Shown: in pieces, positions 14,788 through 23,595 of the stretch
Layout of the letters: every line of letters begins with the position of its first letter
How positions within the stretch are numbered: position 1 is the first letter of the stretch
Origin: DAOTTI01 sp034437795
GTDB taxonomy: Bacteria; Chloroflexota; UBA11872; UBA12225
Assembly: GCA_034437795.1 (NCBI GenBank)
Contig: DAOTTI010000193.1
Span: 1 to 40,150, forward strand
Direction: 5' to 3'
Length of the DNA stretch: 40,150 bases
Translations under genes and position numbers: made by a program
The notes under the pieces: generated by a model
What the model saw: only the letters and a program-made list of their open reading frames with translations
Told to the model about the DNA's origin: nothing
The model's database searches: none

Positions 14788-15909
14788 ATGTCGGCACGCC
14801 AGGCTGAGTCTATCTGCCTCTTCGTCTGCGGGGACGTGATGACGGGACGGGGGATCGACCAGGTGCTGCCCCATCCTGGCAACCCCGTGCTGTATGAGCC
14901 GTACGTCCGCGACGCGCGCGAGTACGTGCGGCTGGCGGAGAGCGTGAGCGGCCCCATCCCGCGCCCGGTGGACTTTGCGTACATCTGGGGCGATGCGCTC
15001 GGAGAGCTGGAGCGGGCGGGAACGGACGTGCGGATCGTCAATCTGGAGACGAGCATTACGGCCAGCGAGGACGCCTGGCCCGGCAAGGGGATCCACTACC
15101 GCATGCACCCACGCAACGTCGGCTGCCTGACGGCGGCGGGCATCCACTGCTGCGTCCTGGCGAACAACCACGTGCTGGACTGGGGGTACGCCGGGCTGAG
15201 GGAGACGCTGCGGACCCTGGATGGGGCGGGGATTGCCCGTGCCGGCGCGGGGGAGCACTTGGCGGAGGCGGCCGCCCCTGCCGTGCTCGACGTGTCGCGC
15301 AAGGGGCGCGTGCTCATCTTCTCGCTGGGCTCGACCACCAGCGGCATCCCGCCGGAATGGGGCGCGGCCCACGACCGGCCTGGCGTCAACCTGCTGCCGG
15401 ACCTCTCTGAAGAGACGGCGGAGCGCGTGGCGAAGCAGGTCCGCGAGGCGAAACGTCCCGGGGACGTAGTGGTGGCCTCGATCCATTGGGGCGCCAACTG
15501 GGGCTACGACATCCCCGGCGAGCAGGTCCGCTTCGCCCACCGGCTGGTCGAGGGCGGCGTGGACGTCGTCCACGGCCACTCGTCGCACCACCCGAAGGCG
15601 ATCGAGGTCTACCGCGACCGCCTGATCCTCTACGGCTGCGGGGACTTCGTGGACGACTACGAGGGGATCAGCGGGTACGAGGCCTTTCGGGACGACCTGC
15701 GCCTGATGTATCTAGCGCGCGTCGAGCCGCAGCAGGGCCGACTGGTGGAGGCGCGGCTGGTGCCGCTGCAGGTCCGACGGTTCCGGCTGCACCGCGCCTC
15801 CGCGGCGGATGCGCAATGGCTGTGCGACCTGCTGAACCGATTGGGGGCACCGCTTGGAACAGGCGTGCAGCTAGGGAGCGACCACCGCCTGACGCTCCGG
15901 TGGGAGTGA
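14788..15909 (+). CDS. CapA family protein (PGA_cap metallophosphatase-like)
   Basis: This 373-residue protein of the CapA/PgsA type has a calcineurin-like metallophosphatase fold. Landmarks are LFVCGDVMTGRGIDQVLPHP (metal-site GDVM motif, residues 11-30), DVRIVNLETSITASEDAWPG (NLE motif), LTAAGIHCCVLANNHVLDWG (NNHxLD motif), VVVASIHWGANW, and VVHGHSSHHPKAIEVYRDRL with YGCGDFVDDY. In capsule loci these proteins help make or release poly-gamma-glutamate, but many family members outside such loci have unknown roles. There is no signal peptide, so it may act in the cytoplasm. A 19-bp stretch from its 3' end (15880-15898) recurs with one mismatch at 15953-15971. Confidence 0.9.
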   Translation: MSARQAESICLFVCGDVMTGRGIDQVLPHPGNPVLYEPYVRDAREYVRLAESVSGPIPRPVDFAYIWGDALGELERAGTDVRIVNLETSITASEDAWPGKGIHYRMHPRNVGCLTAAGIHCCVLANNHVLDWGYAGLRETLRTLDGAGIARAGAGEHLAEAAAPAVLDVSRKGRVLIFSLGSTTSGIPPEWGAAHDRPGVNLLPDLSEETAERVAKQVREAKRPGDVVVASIHWGANWGYDIPGEQVRFAHRLVEGGVDVVHGHSSHHPKAIEVYRDRLILYGCGDFVDDYEGISGYEAFRDDLRLMYLARVEPQQGRLVEARLVPLQVRRFRLHRASAADAQWLCDLLNRLGAPLGTGVQLGSDHRLTLRWE

Positions 15910-16115
15910 TGGACGCTCCGTGAGCCGTGGCGGCGGGCCCGCGACCGACCGTGACCACCGCCTGGCGCTCCATCCTGGACTGTTCATCATCGGAGGCCTC
16001 ACCGTCTCCGAAAAGGAGGGGAGAACTCTCGCTGGGCGCGAAGAAGCGCGGCCGGTGGCAGCGATGGGCGCCGCGCCCGGTCGAGGCTGGGGCGGTTCAT
16101 AGCCAGGGCTGGCGG

Positions 16116-17279
16116 TCAGGCGGCGCCGGTGTTGGGCGGGCATTCGATGCCGTTGGCCACGCTCTTGAGGAAGGCGCTGGCGGCGTGGCCGGTGACGTCG
16201 ATCCGCTGCGCGCGCTCGTCCAGGGACATGCCGAACCCGCCCCGCTCCCGATCGGTGCAGCGGTCGAGGCGTTGCGCGCGGAGCAGGTAGTCCAGGCCGG
16301 TGCAGACGCACTGGTGGTAGGTCGTGGCGCGACGATCGCTGGTGGCGCGGGCCAGGGCATAGGCGTCGTTGAGGCCTTCCAGGGCGCAGGCCACCTCGAC
16401 CGAGACCTGGCGGGCGGGGAAGCGGGCGACGGCGTCATAGAAGCCCCGCGCGATGATCCGGTCGTGCAGGCCAAAGAGAAAGGCAGCGACCTCCTGGCGG
16501 AGCGCGGGGCTGGGGGTGGCCTCGAAGAGAAGGCGGCCGGCCTGCGACTGCCAGTTGGCGAAGAAGACGAGCAGGTCGTCCTCCACGCGGCCGCGCCGGA
16601 AGTACTGCGCGTCATAGTAGGAGAAGGCGCGTTCCACGCTCTGCCGGTAGCGGGGATCGGGGAACTGCCGGAAGGTCTCCATCAGGGCCAGCATGGCCTC
16701 GCCGGCGTAGAGCTCCTCGCCGGCGTCCGGCAGGTCGACAAAGTACACGCGGTAGGAGCCGTCCGGCCGCTGCTGGCGGAGGATGCCTTGGGCCAGGCCG
16801 GTGATCCAGGCCAGGCGGCGGTCGTTACGGGGCGGCGGGGCGTGCAGCAGGGCGAGGAGCATGAAGGCGCTGTGGGCGATCGATGGTGGCTCGTCCAGGC
16901 GGGTTCGGGCGCCGGGCCGGTGGCGCGGCGTGGCCTGGAGGTCAAGGAACCGATAGCCGTCGCGCTCGACGAGGAAGCGGCCGTAGTGCTGGAGGGAGGT
17001 CTCGATGAGGGGGTCGAGGTCGCGCCGGTGGAGGAACTCGCTGAGCACGGCCACGATCCAGACGGAGGCGATGTCTCGGATGGCGGAGCGCTCGCGGACG
17101 AAGGTATCGGACTGTGGGAGGTAGAGGTATTCGAGCATGCCGGTTTCTGGATTGACCATGCCGGCGTACCAGCGGTAGATCAGCTCCAGGCGCTCGGTGA
17201 GCCGCGCTGTGGTGTTCAGGCGTGCCTCAGCCGGCATGCCTCGGGCGTCTTGCAGCGGGTGCTCTTCCATGCCCCCCAT
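16116..17279 (-). CDS. Uncharacterised all-helical (alpha/alpha toroid-like) protein, possibly carbohydrate-active
   Basis: This 387-residue protein has no signal peptide. The pattern is of repeated helix pairs joined by short loops with Gly/Asp/Tyr: YRWYAGMVNPETGMLEYLYL, AHSAFMLLALLHAP, GILRQQRPDGSYRVYF, GEELYAGEAMLALMETF and GGFGMSLDERAQRIDVTGHA. The DGSY..EELYAGEAMLAL and GGFG...DVTGHAASAF segments recall the alpha6 or alpha7 toroids of glycosidases, epimerases and terpenoid cyclases. I cannot place it in a family and propose no reaction. ATG 17279 and ATG 17270 are both possible starts. It is convergent with the CapA-like gene and just outside the glycan locus. Confidence 0.72.
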   Translation of the reverse strand: MGGMEEHPLQDARGMPAEARLNTTARLTERLELIYRWYAGMVNPETGMLEYLYLPQSDTFVRERSAIRDIASVWIVAVLSEFLHRRDLDPLIETSLQHYGRFLVERDGYRFLDLQATPRHRPGARTRLDEPPSIAHSAFMLLALLHAPPPRNDRRLAWITGLAQGILRQQRPDGSYRVYFVDLPDAGEELYAGEAMLALMETFRQFPDPRYRQSVERAFSYYDAQYFRRGRVEDDLLVFFANWQSQAGRLLFEATPSPALRQEVAAFLFGLHDRIIARGFYDAVARFPARQVSVEVACALEGLNDAYALARATSDRRATTYHQCVCTGLDYLLRAQRLDRCTDRERGGFGMSLDERAQRIDVTGHAASAFLKSVANGIECPPNTGAA

Positions 17280-17359
17280 ATCGCGGACCTTTTCTAGCGC
17301 TCGCCAACGTCGGACACAGTGAGCATTGTAGGCCAGTGTCTCTCCTGCACTGGCGTTCC

Positions 17360-17377
17360 CATGATGGCGCCATCATG
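17360..17377. repeat. 18-bp perfect palindrome
   Basis: CATGATGGCGCCATCATG is fully self-complementary and lies in the 280-bp spacer between two minus-strand genes, 80 bp upstream of the toroid-like gene start. It could be a regulator site. The rest of the spacer shows nothing recognisable. Confidence 0.45.
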
Positions 17378-17559
17378 CACCCACCGGCGACCAGGCCAGC
17401 TCAGGGCAATCCGGGACGCCACCGCTCCTGCCAGCGCCCCGGCGTAGGAGGGTGTCCAGGGTCTGCCGGAACGGCGCGCCGCGGAAGCCCCGCAGGCACT
17501 GGGGGAGGGCCTGCTCGCCGACTGACCCAGGCGACCTGCATAGGAAGTTTTTCTCGTGA

Positions 17560-17931
17560 TCAGTCTTCTGCGGGGGTGCGGGCGCCGCGCCGGGGCGGGC
17601 CGAGCCGCTCCGGGGTCCAGGACGGTGGGTCGCTGGCAGGGAAGGAGTCGATCGATTCGCGGGTCACCTCGTCCTCGACCGCCTCCTTGATCTCGTCGGC
17701 CTGGCGCTCCGCCTGCGCCAGATCCTCCTGAGTGATGCCCGCCTCCACCTCTGGCTCGTGCGGGCGCACCATTTCGGGGGCGCCTCGGGGGCGCGCCACC
17801 TCTCGTCTGGCCGGGCGCGTGATCCGCTCGCCGGCCGCCTGGCGCCTGGCCGGCCGGCTGGGCTGCGCTTCGGTGGCGTCTCGCTTTGTCGGCCGCGTGA
17901 CCGGCTCGCCGGTTGGCTCCTGCTGGTCCAT
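17560..17931 (-). CDS. Small SFPASDPP-motif protein, function unknown
   Basis: Starting at ATG 17931, which follows GAGGAGG at 8 nt spacing, the gene encodes 123 residues. The first 70 residues are a charged, Arg/Pro/Thr-rich disordered stretch with repeats of the type TRPTKRD, SRPARRQ and TRPARRE. Residues about 75-105 form an acidic helix (ITQEDLAQAERQADEIKEAV). The end has ESIDSFPASDPPSWTPERLG. The SFPASDPPSW motif is a recurring signature of short stress- or plasmid-associated bacterial proteins whose function is unknown. A longer upstream reading frame exists, but it lacks coding character. Confidence 0.75.
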   Translation of the reverse strand: MDQQEPTGEPVTRPTKRDATEAQPSRPARRQAAGERITRPARREVARPRGAPEMVRPHEPEVEAGITQEDLAQAERQADEIKEAVEDEVTRESIDSFPASDPPSWTPERLGPPRRGARTPAED

Positions 17932-18376
17932 GCGCGCTGCCTCCTCACCGTGCAACGAGTACACGTGCTCTCCCTTCCATTGTCTATGCCGTGTCCACGG
18001 CCATGCCTCGGTTGGTGGTCTATGGCCAGGTGTACGGTCGCGTCTGCGGTTACATCTGTGTCTGGTCGTTCTGCCGACCGCCACGGCCGGCCCAGCCGGA
18101 GACCGGGCTTTGCGCCGGCCTGGGCTCAGCCGCGGCACCACCAGCGACTTGGGGGACGCCCAGGATAGGCCGGCAGCTCTCCTTCCCGGCGGGCCTGAGC
18201 TGGCCGGCATGACCAGAGGCTGTTCGGCGCGGGCTATCTATGTGACTAGAGCGAACAGAGCGCTGGTCTTGACTGGAGTCCGCCAGGGAGCCCTCACCCT
18301 AACCCTCTCCCAAAGGGAGAGGGAACTTGAGGCGGAGCCTTCACCATTGGCCTCTTCCTTTGAGCGTGACGCACCT
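17932..18376. other. Gene-free spacer with one family A repeat
   Basis: Apart from GCCCTCACCCTAACCCTCTC followed by CCAAAGGGAGAGGG (about 18290-18325), nothing recognisable is present. Long open frames here have no homology-like motifs. Confidence 0.5.
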
Positions 18377-18544
18377 GTGCACGATCAGGCCAGCGATGTG
18401 GCCTGACCCTCCCTGGCACGGGGCCTCGCATCCTGGAATAGGTCGTCTAAAACGTCACTAGTGCACCATCAGGCCAGCGCTTTGGCATTGCCTGCCCTGG
18501 TGCGCGGGCTTGCATTCCCAAAGAGGTCGTCTGAAACAGCACTA
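18377..18544. repeat. Two-copy 84-bp tandem repeat of unknown nature
   Basis: Copies 18377-18460 and 18461-18544 align end to end with no gap and 63 of 84 identical bases by hand count. Each opens with GTGCAC(G/C)ATCAGGCCAGCG and closes with AGGTCGTCT(A/G)AAAC...CACTA-like sequence. The best conserved parts are the first 20 and last 24 positions. No ORF spans both copies sensibly. Confidence 0.8.
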
Positions 18545-18831
18545 GGCACTCCATTCCGTTCCAGGTTGCGCAACAGATTGCGCATGCCTCCTCACCCGTG
18601 AGCAAGCGCCGTGCCGCTGGCTGCGCGGGTGGAGCCGGCCCAGTGGCGCCCGCCTGCGGGGATGCAACATCTACTTACCTTGGCACGTGTCTTGCCGGAC
18701 GTTGGCCGGCGTTTCTGGCCGGGGCGCCGGTGGCGGGTGGCGGGAGGCGCAGAGGCGGCGAGGCGCCCGGGCCACGCTAATACCCTGACCAAACCGTGAA
18801 AGAGGCGGGTTCGAATGGTGGCAACACGCTG

Positions 18832-20163
18832 ATGGGACGAACGGCTCCCATCCGGGTGGTCCTGGTGGCGGATGCGGTGGGCGGGGTATGGGACGTGACC
18901 CTTTCCCTGGCCAGTGGTCTGCTGGCCAGCGACGGCGCGGCGGTGCTCCTCGTGTGCGTGGGGCCGCCGCCCGACGCCGCGCGCCTGGCGGCGGCCCAGG
19001 CCATCCCAGGGCTGACGCTGGAGGTGCTCGGCGGGCACCTGGAATGGATGGAGGGCGGGCGCGACTGGCTGGAGACGCTCCGCCATGAGACGGCGCGGCG
19101 CGCCGCGGCCTGGAACGCGGATCTCGTCCAGGTCAATGCCGGCAGCGCGGGGACGGGCCTGGCCGGCGTGGGGGATGAGGCGCCCTTGCGCGCCCGGTCG
19201 CCCCGCCCGCCTGTCGTCCTGGGCGTCCATGGCGATGTGGCGATCTGGTGGCTGTGGGTGAAGGACGGCGGCGCGCTGCCGGGCACGCTGCCCGCGTACC
19301 TGCACTGGCAGCGGGAGCTAGCGCGCCAGGCCCTGCGGCGCGCCGACGCCGTCGTCTGCCCGTCCGCCTTCCTGGCCAACGAGCTGGTGCGGTGCTACAG
19401 GCTGGCGCGGCGCCCATCGGTCATCCCGAATGCCGTCCTGCCGCTGCCGGAGCCGGATGGCCCGATTTGCCGCGAGCCGGACCTCGCCGCCGTCGTGGGC
19501 CGCGCCTGGGACGAGGCGAAGAACGTGGCCCTGGTGGCCAAGGCGCGGCACGCCTGCCGCCGGCCATGGCGAGTGGAGGTGGCCGGCGACCTTGCCGAGC
19601 CAGGGAGGCTGCCGGCGGTGCCCCCTGGCGCGCCCGGGCTCAGCTACCTCGGCTTTGTGAACAAGCGCGGGCTCTCCCGCTTGTTCCATCGAGCCACCGT
19701 CTACGTGGCGTCGTCCAGCTACGAGCCGTTCGGGCTATCGCCGGTGGAGGCGGCGCTGGCCGGCTGCGCCGTGGTGGCCAACGACATCCCTGCCTTCCGC
19801 GAGGTCTGGGGCGACGCGGCGGCTTACTTCGCCCGCAACGACGCGGGGGCCCTGGCCGCCCTGCTCGATGACCTGTACGACCAGCCCGCGCGCGTGGCGG
19901 CGCTGGCCGCGGCGGCCGGCCGGCGCGCGGCGCAGCGCTACACCATGGACCGGATGGTTGGGGCCTACCGCGCTCTGTACACGCGCCTGCTGGCGCGCAG
20001 GGGGCGCTGCCTGCTCCAGCCGGCGGCGGGCGCGCCGCCGGCGATGTCACCGGCCGTGCGACGGCCGGATCTCCTGCCAGCTCACCTGCCTTCGCCGGGC
20101 CCATCCCTGGCGGCTACGACGCGCCCCCAGGCGGCCCCGGCGGGGCACGAAGGGGGACTCTAG
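18832..20163 (+). CDS. GT4-type (GT-B) glycosyltransferase
   Basis: From ATG 18832 this is a protein of about 443 residues (an in-frame GTG at 18796 is a weaker alternative). The N-terminal domain has VVLVADAVGGVWDVTLSLAS, the Gly-rich acceptor-side loop. ADAVVCPSAFLANELVRCY and VIPNAVLPLP form the domain linker region. The C-terminal nucleotide-sugar domain contains LGFVNKRGLSRLFHRATVYV followed by SSYEPFGLSPVEAALAGCAV, which carries the E-x7-E retaining-transferase signature. PAFREVWGDAAAYF follows. The C-terminus ends in a Pro/Ala-rich tail. The stop codon is one base from the start of the next glycosyltransferase, so the two are probably cotranslated. It is the first gene of the glycan locus. 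Confidence 0.9.
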   Translation: MGRTAPIRVVLVADAVGGVWDVTLSLASGLLASDGAAVLLVCVGPPPDAARLAAAQAIPGLTLEVLGGHLEWMEGGRDWLETLRHETARRAAAWNADLVQVNAGSAGTGLAGVGDEAPLRARSPRPPVVLGVHGDVAIWWLWVKDGGALPGTLPAYLHWQRELARQALRRADAVVCPSAFLANELVRCYRLARRPSVIPNAVLPLPEPDGPICREPDLAAVVGRAWDEAKNVALVAKARHACRRPWRVEVAGDLAEPGRLPAVPPGAPGLSYLGFVNKRGLSRLFHRATVYVASSSYEPFGLSPVEAALAGCAVVANDIPAFREVWGDAAAYFARNDAGALAALLDDLYDQPARVAALAAAAGRRAAQRYTMDRMVGAYRALYTRLLARRGRCLLQPAAGAPPAMSPAVRRPDLLPAHLPSPGPSLAATTRPQAAPAGHEGGL

Positions 20164-20164
20164 C

Positions 20165-21469
20165 GTGCGATTTGCCCTGTTCTATCACTCGGTGCGTTCG
20201 GACTGGAACAACGGCAAGGCCCACTTCCTGCGCGGCCTCATCCGCGCCCTCACGCTCCTGGGCCACGACGTGGTGTGCTACGAGCAGGCAGGCGGCTGGT
20301 CGGTGTCCAACCTGGTGGCCGAGCACGGGTTGGGGCCGCTGGTGCAGTTCCGGCGGCGCTTCCCGTTCATCCGCGTCCGCCTGTTTGCCCTGGAGCCGCC
20401 GGCCCGGCTGGAGCGGCGGCTGCGGCGCGAGCTATCGGGGGTCGACGCCGTCATCATCGATGAGTGGCCGGCGGTGGAGCACCCGGGGCTAGTGGATATC
20501 CTGGCCAGGCTTCGCCGGCCCTGTGGCTTCCAACTCTTGCTGCATGACACTCATTACCGCATTCTCACCCAGCCGGTGCGCGTGGCCCGCCTGGAGCTGG
20601 ACCGCTTTGACGCCATTCTGGCCTATGGCCCGTCCATCGCGGAAGTGTACCGGCACCGCTTCGGGTACGAGCGGGTGTACGTCTTCCACGAGGCGGCCGA
20701 CGTGGCCCTGTTCCATCCGCTGCCGCCGTGCAGCGGCGCGCCGATGGCCGATGCGGTGTTTATCGGCAACTGGGGCGGGCGGGACCGCGCACACGAGCTG
20801 CGGGAGTTCCTGCTGCGGCCGGCGCGGCACTTCCGGGGCGCGCGCCGCTTCGCCATCTATGGCGTGCGCTATCCCCCTCAGGTGGTGGACACCATCCGGC
20901 GCTATTACGGCGTCGACCACCACGGCTGGCTGCCCAACTACCTGGTGCCGCATGCCTTCGCCCAGAGCCGGGTGGTGATCCACGTCATCCGGCGCCAGTA
21001 TGCCCGCGTGCTGCATGGCATCCCCACCATACGCGTGTTCGAGGCGCTGGCCTGCGGCGTGCCCCTGATCAGCACGCGCTGGCACGATACGGATGGCCTC
21101 TTCCGCGCGGGGCAGGATTATCTAGTGGTCGATACCCGCGCGCAGATGGAGGAGGCGCTAGAGTGGCTCTGGCGCGACGAGGGGGCCCGCCAGCGCCTGC
21201 GCCGCAACGCCCTGGCTCAAGTGCGGGCGCGCCACACGTGCCTGCACCGCGCGGCGCAGCTCCTGGAGATCGTCGCCCGGGGCCGTGGCCTGCCGGCCCT
21301 TGCGGAACAGCCGTCCGAGGTAGCTGCCGGCGGCTACGCCCTGGCGCTCGGCCCCGGCCTGGCGCCAGCCATCGTCGCCTCGAACGGCCGCGGGAAGATG
21401 CTGCCGGAGCCGGCCCCCGTGGCGCCGGCGGCGCTGGTCCCTGCTCGCGGCGCGGCAGGTAAGACGTAG
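20165..21469 (+). CDS. CgeB-like glycosyltransferase (first of three)
   Basis: Start is GTG 20165, one base after the GT4 stop and about 8 nt after AGGGGGA. The 434-residue product is a CgeB/DUF3880-type GT-B enzyme. N-terminal features are RFALFYHSVRSDWNNGKAHF, GWSVSNLVAEHG and VDAVIIDEWPAVEHPGLVD. C-terminal features are MADAVFIGNWGGRDRAHEL, AIYGVRYPPQVVDTI, HHGWLPNYLVPHAFAQSRVV, IPTIRVFEALACGVPLISTR and AGQDYLVVDTRAQMEEAL. CgeB was named for a Bacillus spore crust glycosylation gene, and similar enzymes occur in many glycan loci. The tail after about residue 375 (Ala/Pro-rich) is low complexity. Confidence 0.88.
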   Translation: MRFALFYHSVRSDWNNGKAHFLRGLIRALTLLGHDVVCYEQAGGWSVSNLVAEHGLGPLVQFRRRFPFIRVRLFALEPPARLERRLRRELSGVDAVIIDEWPAVEHPGLVDILARLRRPCGFQLLLHDTHYRILTQPVRVARLELDRFDAILAYGPSIAEVYRHRFGYERVYVFHEAADVALFHPLPPCSGAPMADAVFIGNWGGRDRAHELREFLLRPARHFRGARRFAIYGVRYPPQVVDTIRRYYGVDHHGWLPNYLVPHAFAQSRVVIHVIRRQYARVLHGIPTIRVFEALACGVPLISTRWHDTDGLFRAGQDYLVVDTRAQMEEALEWLWRDEGARQRLRRNALAQVRARHTCLHRAAQLLEIVARGRGLPALAEQPSEVAAGGYALALGPGLAPAIVASNGRGKMLPEPAPVAPAALVPARGAAGKT

Positions 21470-21590
21470 GGCCGCGACGCGGCGCGGCAGCGCCCGACTG
21501 AAGCGATGAGGTGCCGACAGCAGGAGCAGGGCGCTGTTAACGCTCGCCCAGTCGCGCGCGGTGGCAAGCGAGCGAGCCAGCCTGGGTGCG

Positions 21591-21656
21591 TCATGAGCGG
21601 CGCCCTTACTCATGAGCGGCGCCCTCACCCTCGCCCTCTCCCTGTGGGAGAGGGGC
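21591..21656. repeat. Short direct repeat plus family A copy
   Basis: TCATGAGCGGCGCCCT occurs at 21591-21606 and 21610-21625. The second copy runs into CCTCACCCTCGCCCTCTCCC with the inverted repeat CTCTCCCtgtGGGAGAG. A related junction, ACTCATCAGGGGCGCCCTCA, lies at about 13861-13880. No gene is seen in 21470-21716. Confidence 0.7.
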
Positions 21657-21716
21657 TCGTCGCGGGCGGCAAATAATCCAGGCTAGCGCAGCATCGAAGC
21701 AATGAGGGAGCGGACG

Positions 21717-22901
21717 ATGAAGATCGCCATCTTTGGCTCGAGCGTCGTGTCGGCCTACTGGAACGGGGCCGCTACGTACTATCGGGGCATGTGCGCCGCC
21801 CTGCACGCCCGCGGCCACCGGATCCGCTTCGTCGAGCAGGACATCTATGAGCGCCAGCAGCACCGCGACTTCGCGGAGGATCCGCCCTACTGCGAGGTGC
21901 GCGTCGTCTCCGGCTGGGAGGCGCTCGAGCGGGAGCTGCGGGCGGCGCAGCGCTGGGCCGACCTGATCGTCAAGTGCAACGACACGGGGGCGTTCGACCG
22001 CGAGATGGAGGAGTGGCTGGTTGGGCAGACGACGGAGATGGTGGAGAGGCGGGAACGCGGCGACGCGGCGACGCCGGGAGGTCACTCGGCGCGTTCCCGC
22101 GTCGCTTCGTCCCCACGTCGGGGCTGGAGGGGTGGGGACGGGCCTCGGGTGGTATTCTGGGACGTGGATGCGCCGGCGACGCTGGCGGAGTGCGCCGTCG
22201 AGTCCTGCTATCTGCGTCCGCTGATCCCGCGCTTTGCCGCCATTTTCACCTACGGCGGCGGTGAGCCGGTGGTGCAGCGCTATCGGGCGCTGGGCGCCAG
22301 GCGCGTGGTGCCGGTATATAACGCCGTGGACCCGCGGGAGTATGCTCCCGTGGCGCCGTTGGAGGAGTATGCCTGCGATCTCCTGTTCATCGGCAGCCGC
22401 CTGCCGGACCGCGAGGTGCGCTTCCACCAGTTTTTCCTGGCGGCGGCACAGGATGCGCCGGATTGTCGCTTCCTGCTGGGCGGTCCCGGGTGGCAGGATC
22501 TGGCGCTGCCGCCCAACGTGCGCTATCTCGGCTACTGCCCCATTCCCCTGCACCCCGTGCTGAACTGCAGCGCGCGCCTGGTGTTGAACCTGAACCGCGA
22601 GTCGATGGCCGCCGTCGGCCACTCGCCGCCCACGCGCATCTTCGAGGCGGCCGCCTGCGGCGCCTGCCTGGTCACGGACGCCTGGGAGGGGATCGAGACG
22701 TTCTTCACGCCGGGGGAGGAGATCCTGGTGGCGCACGGCCCGGAGGACATCGTCCGCTACCTGCGCACGGTGACGCCGGAGGAGGCGCGGGCGATCGGGG
22801 AGCGGGCGCGCCGGCGGACATTGCGCCAGCACACCTACGACTCGCGGGCAGCGGTCTTCGAGGCTGCCGCGCGGGAGGTGGCGGACGGGGAGGGAGGATA
22901 G
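21717..22901 (+). CDS. CgeB-like glycosyltransferase (second of three), with in-frame repeat insertion
   Basis: ATG 21717 is preferred (GAGGGAG 6 nt upstream) over ATG 21702, giving 394 residues. It is closely related to the third CgeB-like protein: KIAIFGSSVVSAYWNGAATY with YRGMCAALHARGHRIRFVEQD, then WADLIVKCNDTGAFDREMEE, VVFWDVDAPATLAE, FTYGGGEPVVQRYRALGARR, YNAVDPREYAP, CDLLFIGSRLPDREVRFHQF, PTRIFEAAACGACLVTDAWE and GIETFFTPGEEILVAHGPED. Residues about 105-142 (VERRERGDAATPGGHSARSR onward) have no counterpart in the paralogue. They are encoded by a GC repeat with an inverted repeat, so they look like an insertion in a surface loop. Confidence 0.88.
   Translation: MKIAIFGSSVVSAYWNGAATYYRGMCAALHARGHRIRFVEQDIYERQQHRDFAEDPPYCEVRVVSGWEALERELRAAQRWADLIVKCNDTGAFDREMEEWLVGQTTEMVERRERGDAATPGGHSARSRVASSPRRGWRGGDGPRVVFWDVDAPATLAECAVESCYLRPLIPRFAAIFTYGGGEPVVQRYRALGARRVVPVYNAVDPREYAPVAPLEEYACDLLFIGSRLPDREVRFHQFFLAAAQDAPDCRFLLGGPGWQDLALPPNVRYLGYCPIPLHPVLNCSARLVLNLNRESMAAVGHSPPTRIFEAAACGACLVTDAWEGIETFFTPGEEILVAHGPEDIVRYLRTVTPEEARAIGERARRRTLRQHTYDSRAAVFEAAAREVADGEGG
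22049..22100. repeat. Inverted repeat inside a glycosyltransferase gene
   Basis: GCGGGAACGCG (22049-22059) pairs perfectly with CGCGTTCCCGC (22090-22100) around a 30-nt loop containing CGACGCGG units. Similar words (GCGTTCCCGCGTCGG) occur at about 29884-29900 at the 3' end of the third CgeB-like gene. Confidence 0.7.
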
Positions 22902-23412
22902 CCCTCACCCCCTTCGGCCGGGGCCCCGCCGGGGGACGACCTCACCCCCTTCGGCCGGGGCCCCGCCGCACCCCTGCCCCACTCTGCCTTCCCGTGCAGC
23001 TGGGCCCCACCGCCCCCGCTCCGACACGGAGAGGGAGAACGCTGGCCACGGCCGCGCGGCGTGGCCCCGCCGCCCACGCTCCGACGCGGAGACGCGGGGA
23101 GAGGGGTAGGGCTCACCGGCGCTCCAGTTCCTCTCCCTGTGGGAGAGGGTGAGGGCTCCGCGCTCACTGCCCCGGCCGACGGCGACGCCGTCGGCGCCGG
23201 CGCCCGCAGCGGGACGGCGAGGAGCCGATCCGTCAGCGAGGGAATTTGCCAGCGGCCCTACTCAGGCGCGGGGGCCTGCCGGAAGGCGATCCACTCTGGC
23301 GAAACGTCATCGCCTACCTTCCAGGCCAGACCCAGCATGCCGGCAGGCGCACGCACCTGGCCATCGGCCTCAGCCTGGCCATGACGGCGCCTAGCGCGTT
23401 CGCTCCGGCGCG
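22902..23412. repeat. Gene-free spacer, first half filled with family A repeats
   Basis: Copies or fragments occur at about 22903 (CCCTCACCCCCTTCGGCCGG), 22940 (the same), 23005-23040, 23070-23105 (GACGCGGAGACGCGGGG) and 23130-23155 (inverted repeat CTCTCCCtgtGGGAGAG). From 23160 to 23412 nothing is recognised, except that the minus strand may continue a decayed gene. Confidence 0.7.
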
Positions 23413-23595
23413 CTACACGGTGCTGGCGCGGCGGTGCGCCCGGGCAACGTCGTCATCATCCACGACGAGTGAGACCTCCACCACGGCCACGCGCTCGCCC
23501 TTCCACCACACCAGATCAGCCAGGAGCGGGTCGTCCTCGGGAGCGAGCACCTCGCCGAGGCTGGGCGCCAGCAGCGCGGCCAACCGGCGTTGCAC
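23413..23595 (-). pseudogene. Fragment resembling a PD-(D/E)XK nuclease-like (DUF3782-type) protein
   Basis: Minus-strand frame with LLADLVWWKGERVAVVEVSL followed by VVDDDDVARAHRRA. The pattern of a strand ending in VEVS followed by D-V-x-R-A-x-R-A is what I remember from DUF3782-like restriction-endonuclease-fold proteins. The frame stops 60 codons after its first possible start, has no RBS, and the expected flanking parts are not in frame. I read it as a decayed remnant. Random GC-rich coding remains possible. Confidence 0.3.

Noticed and set aside
15880..15971. att-like duplication at the CapA gene end
   Set aside because: GACCACCGCCTGACGCTCC recurs 73 bp downstream with one mismatch, but there is no integrase or mobile gene. 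It is more likely a small local duplication.
15927..17297. Long plus-strand open frame (456 codons)
   Set aside because: It is antisense to the toroid-like gene, whose minus-strand protein has coherent helical motifs. The plus-strand translation is Gly/Ala/Val-rich with no motif, as expected for the complement of GC-rich coding DNA.
18795..18830. tRNA-like GGTTCGAAT
   Set aside because: The T-loop-like word has no matching T-stem, acceptor stem or anticodon arm around it.
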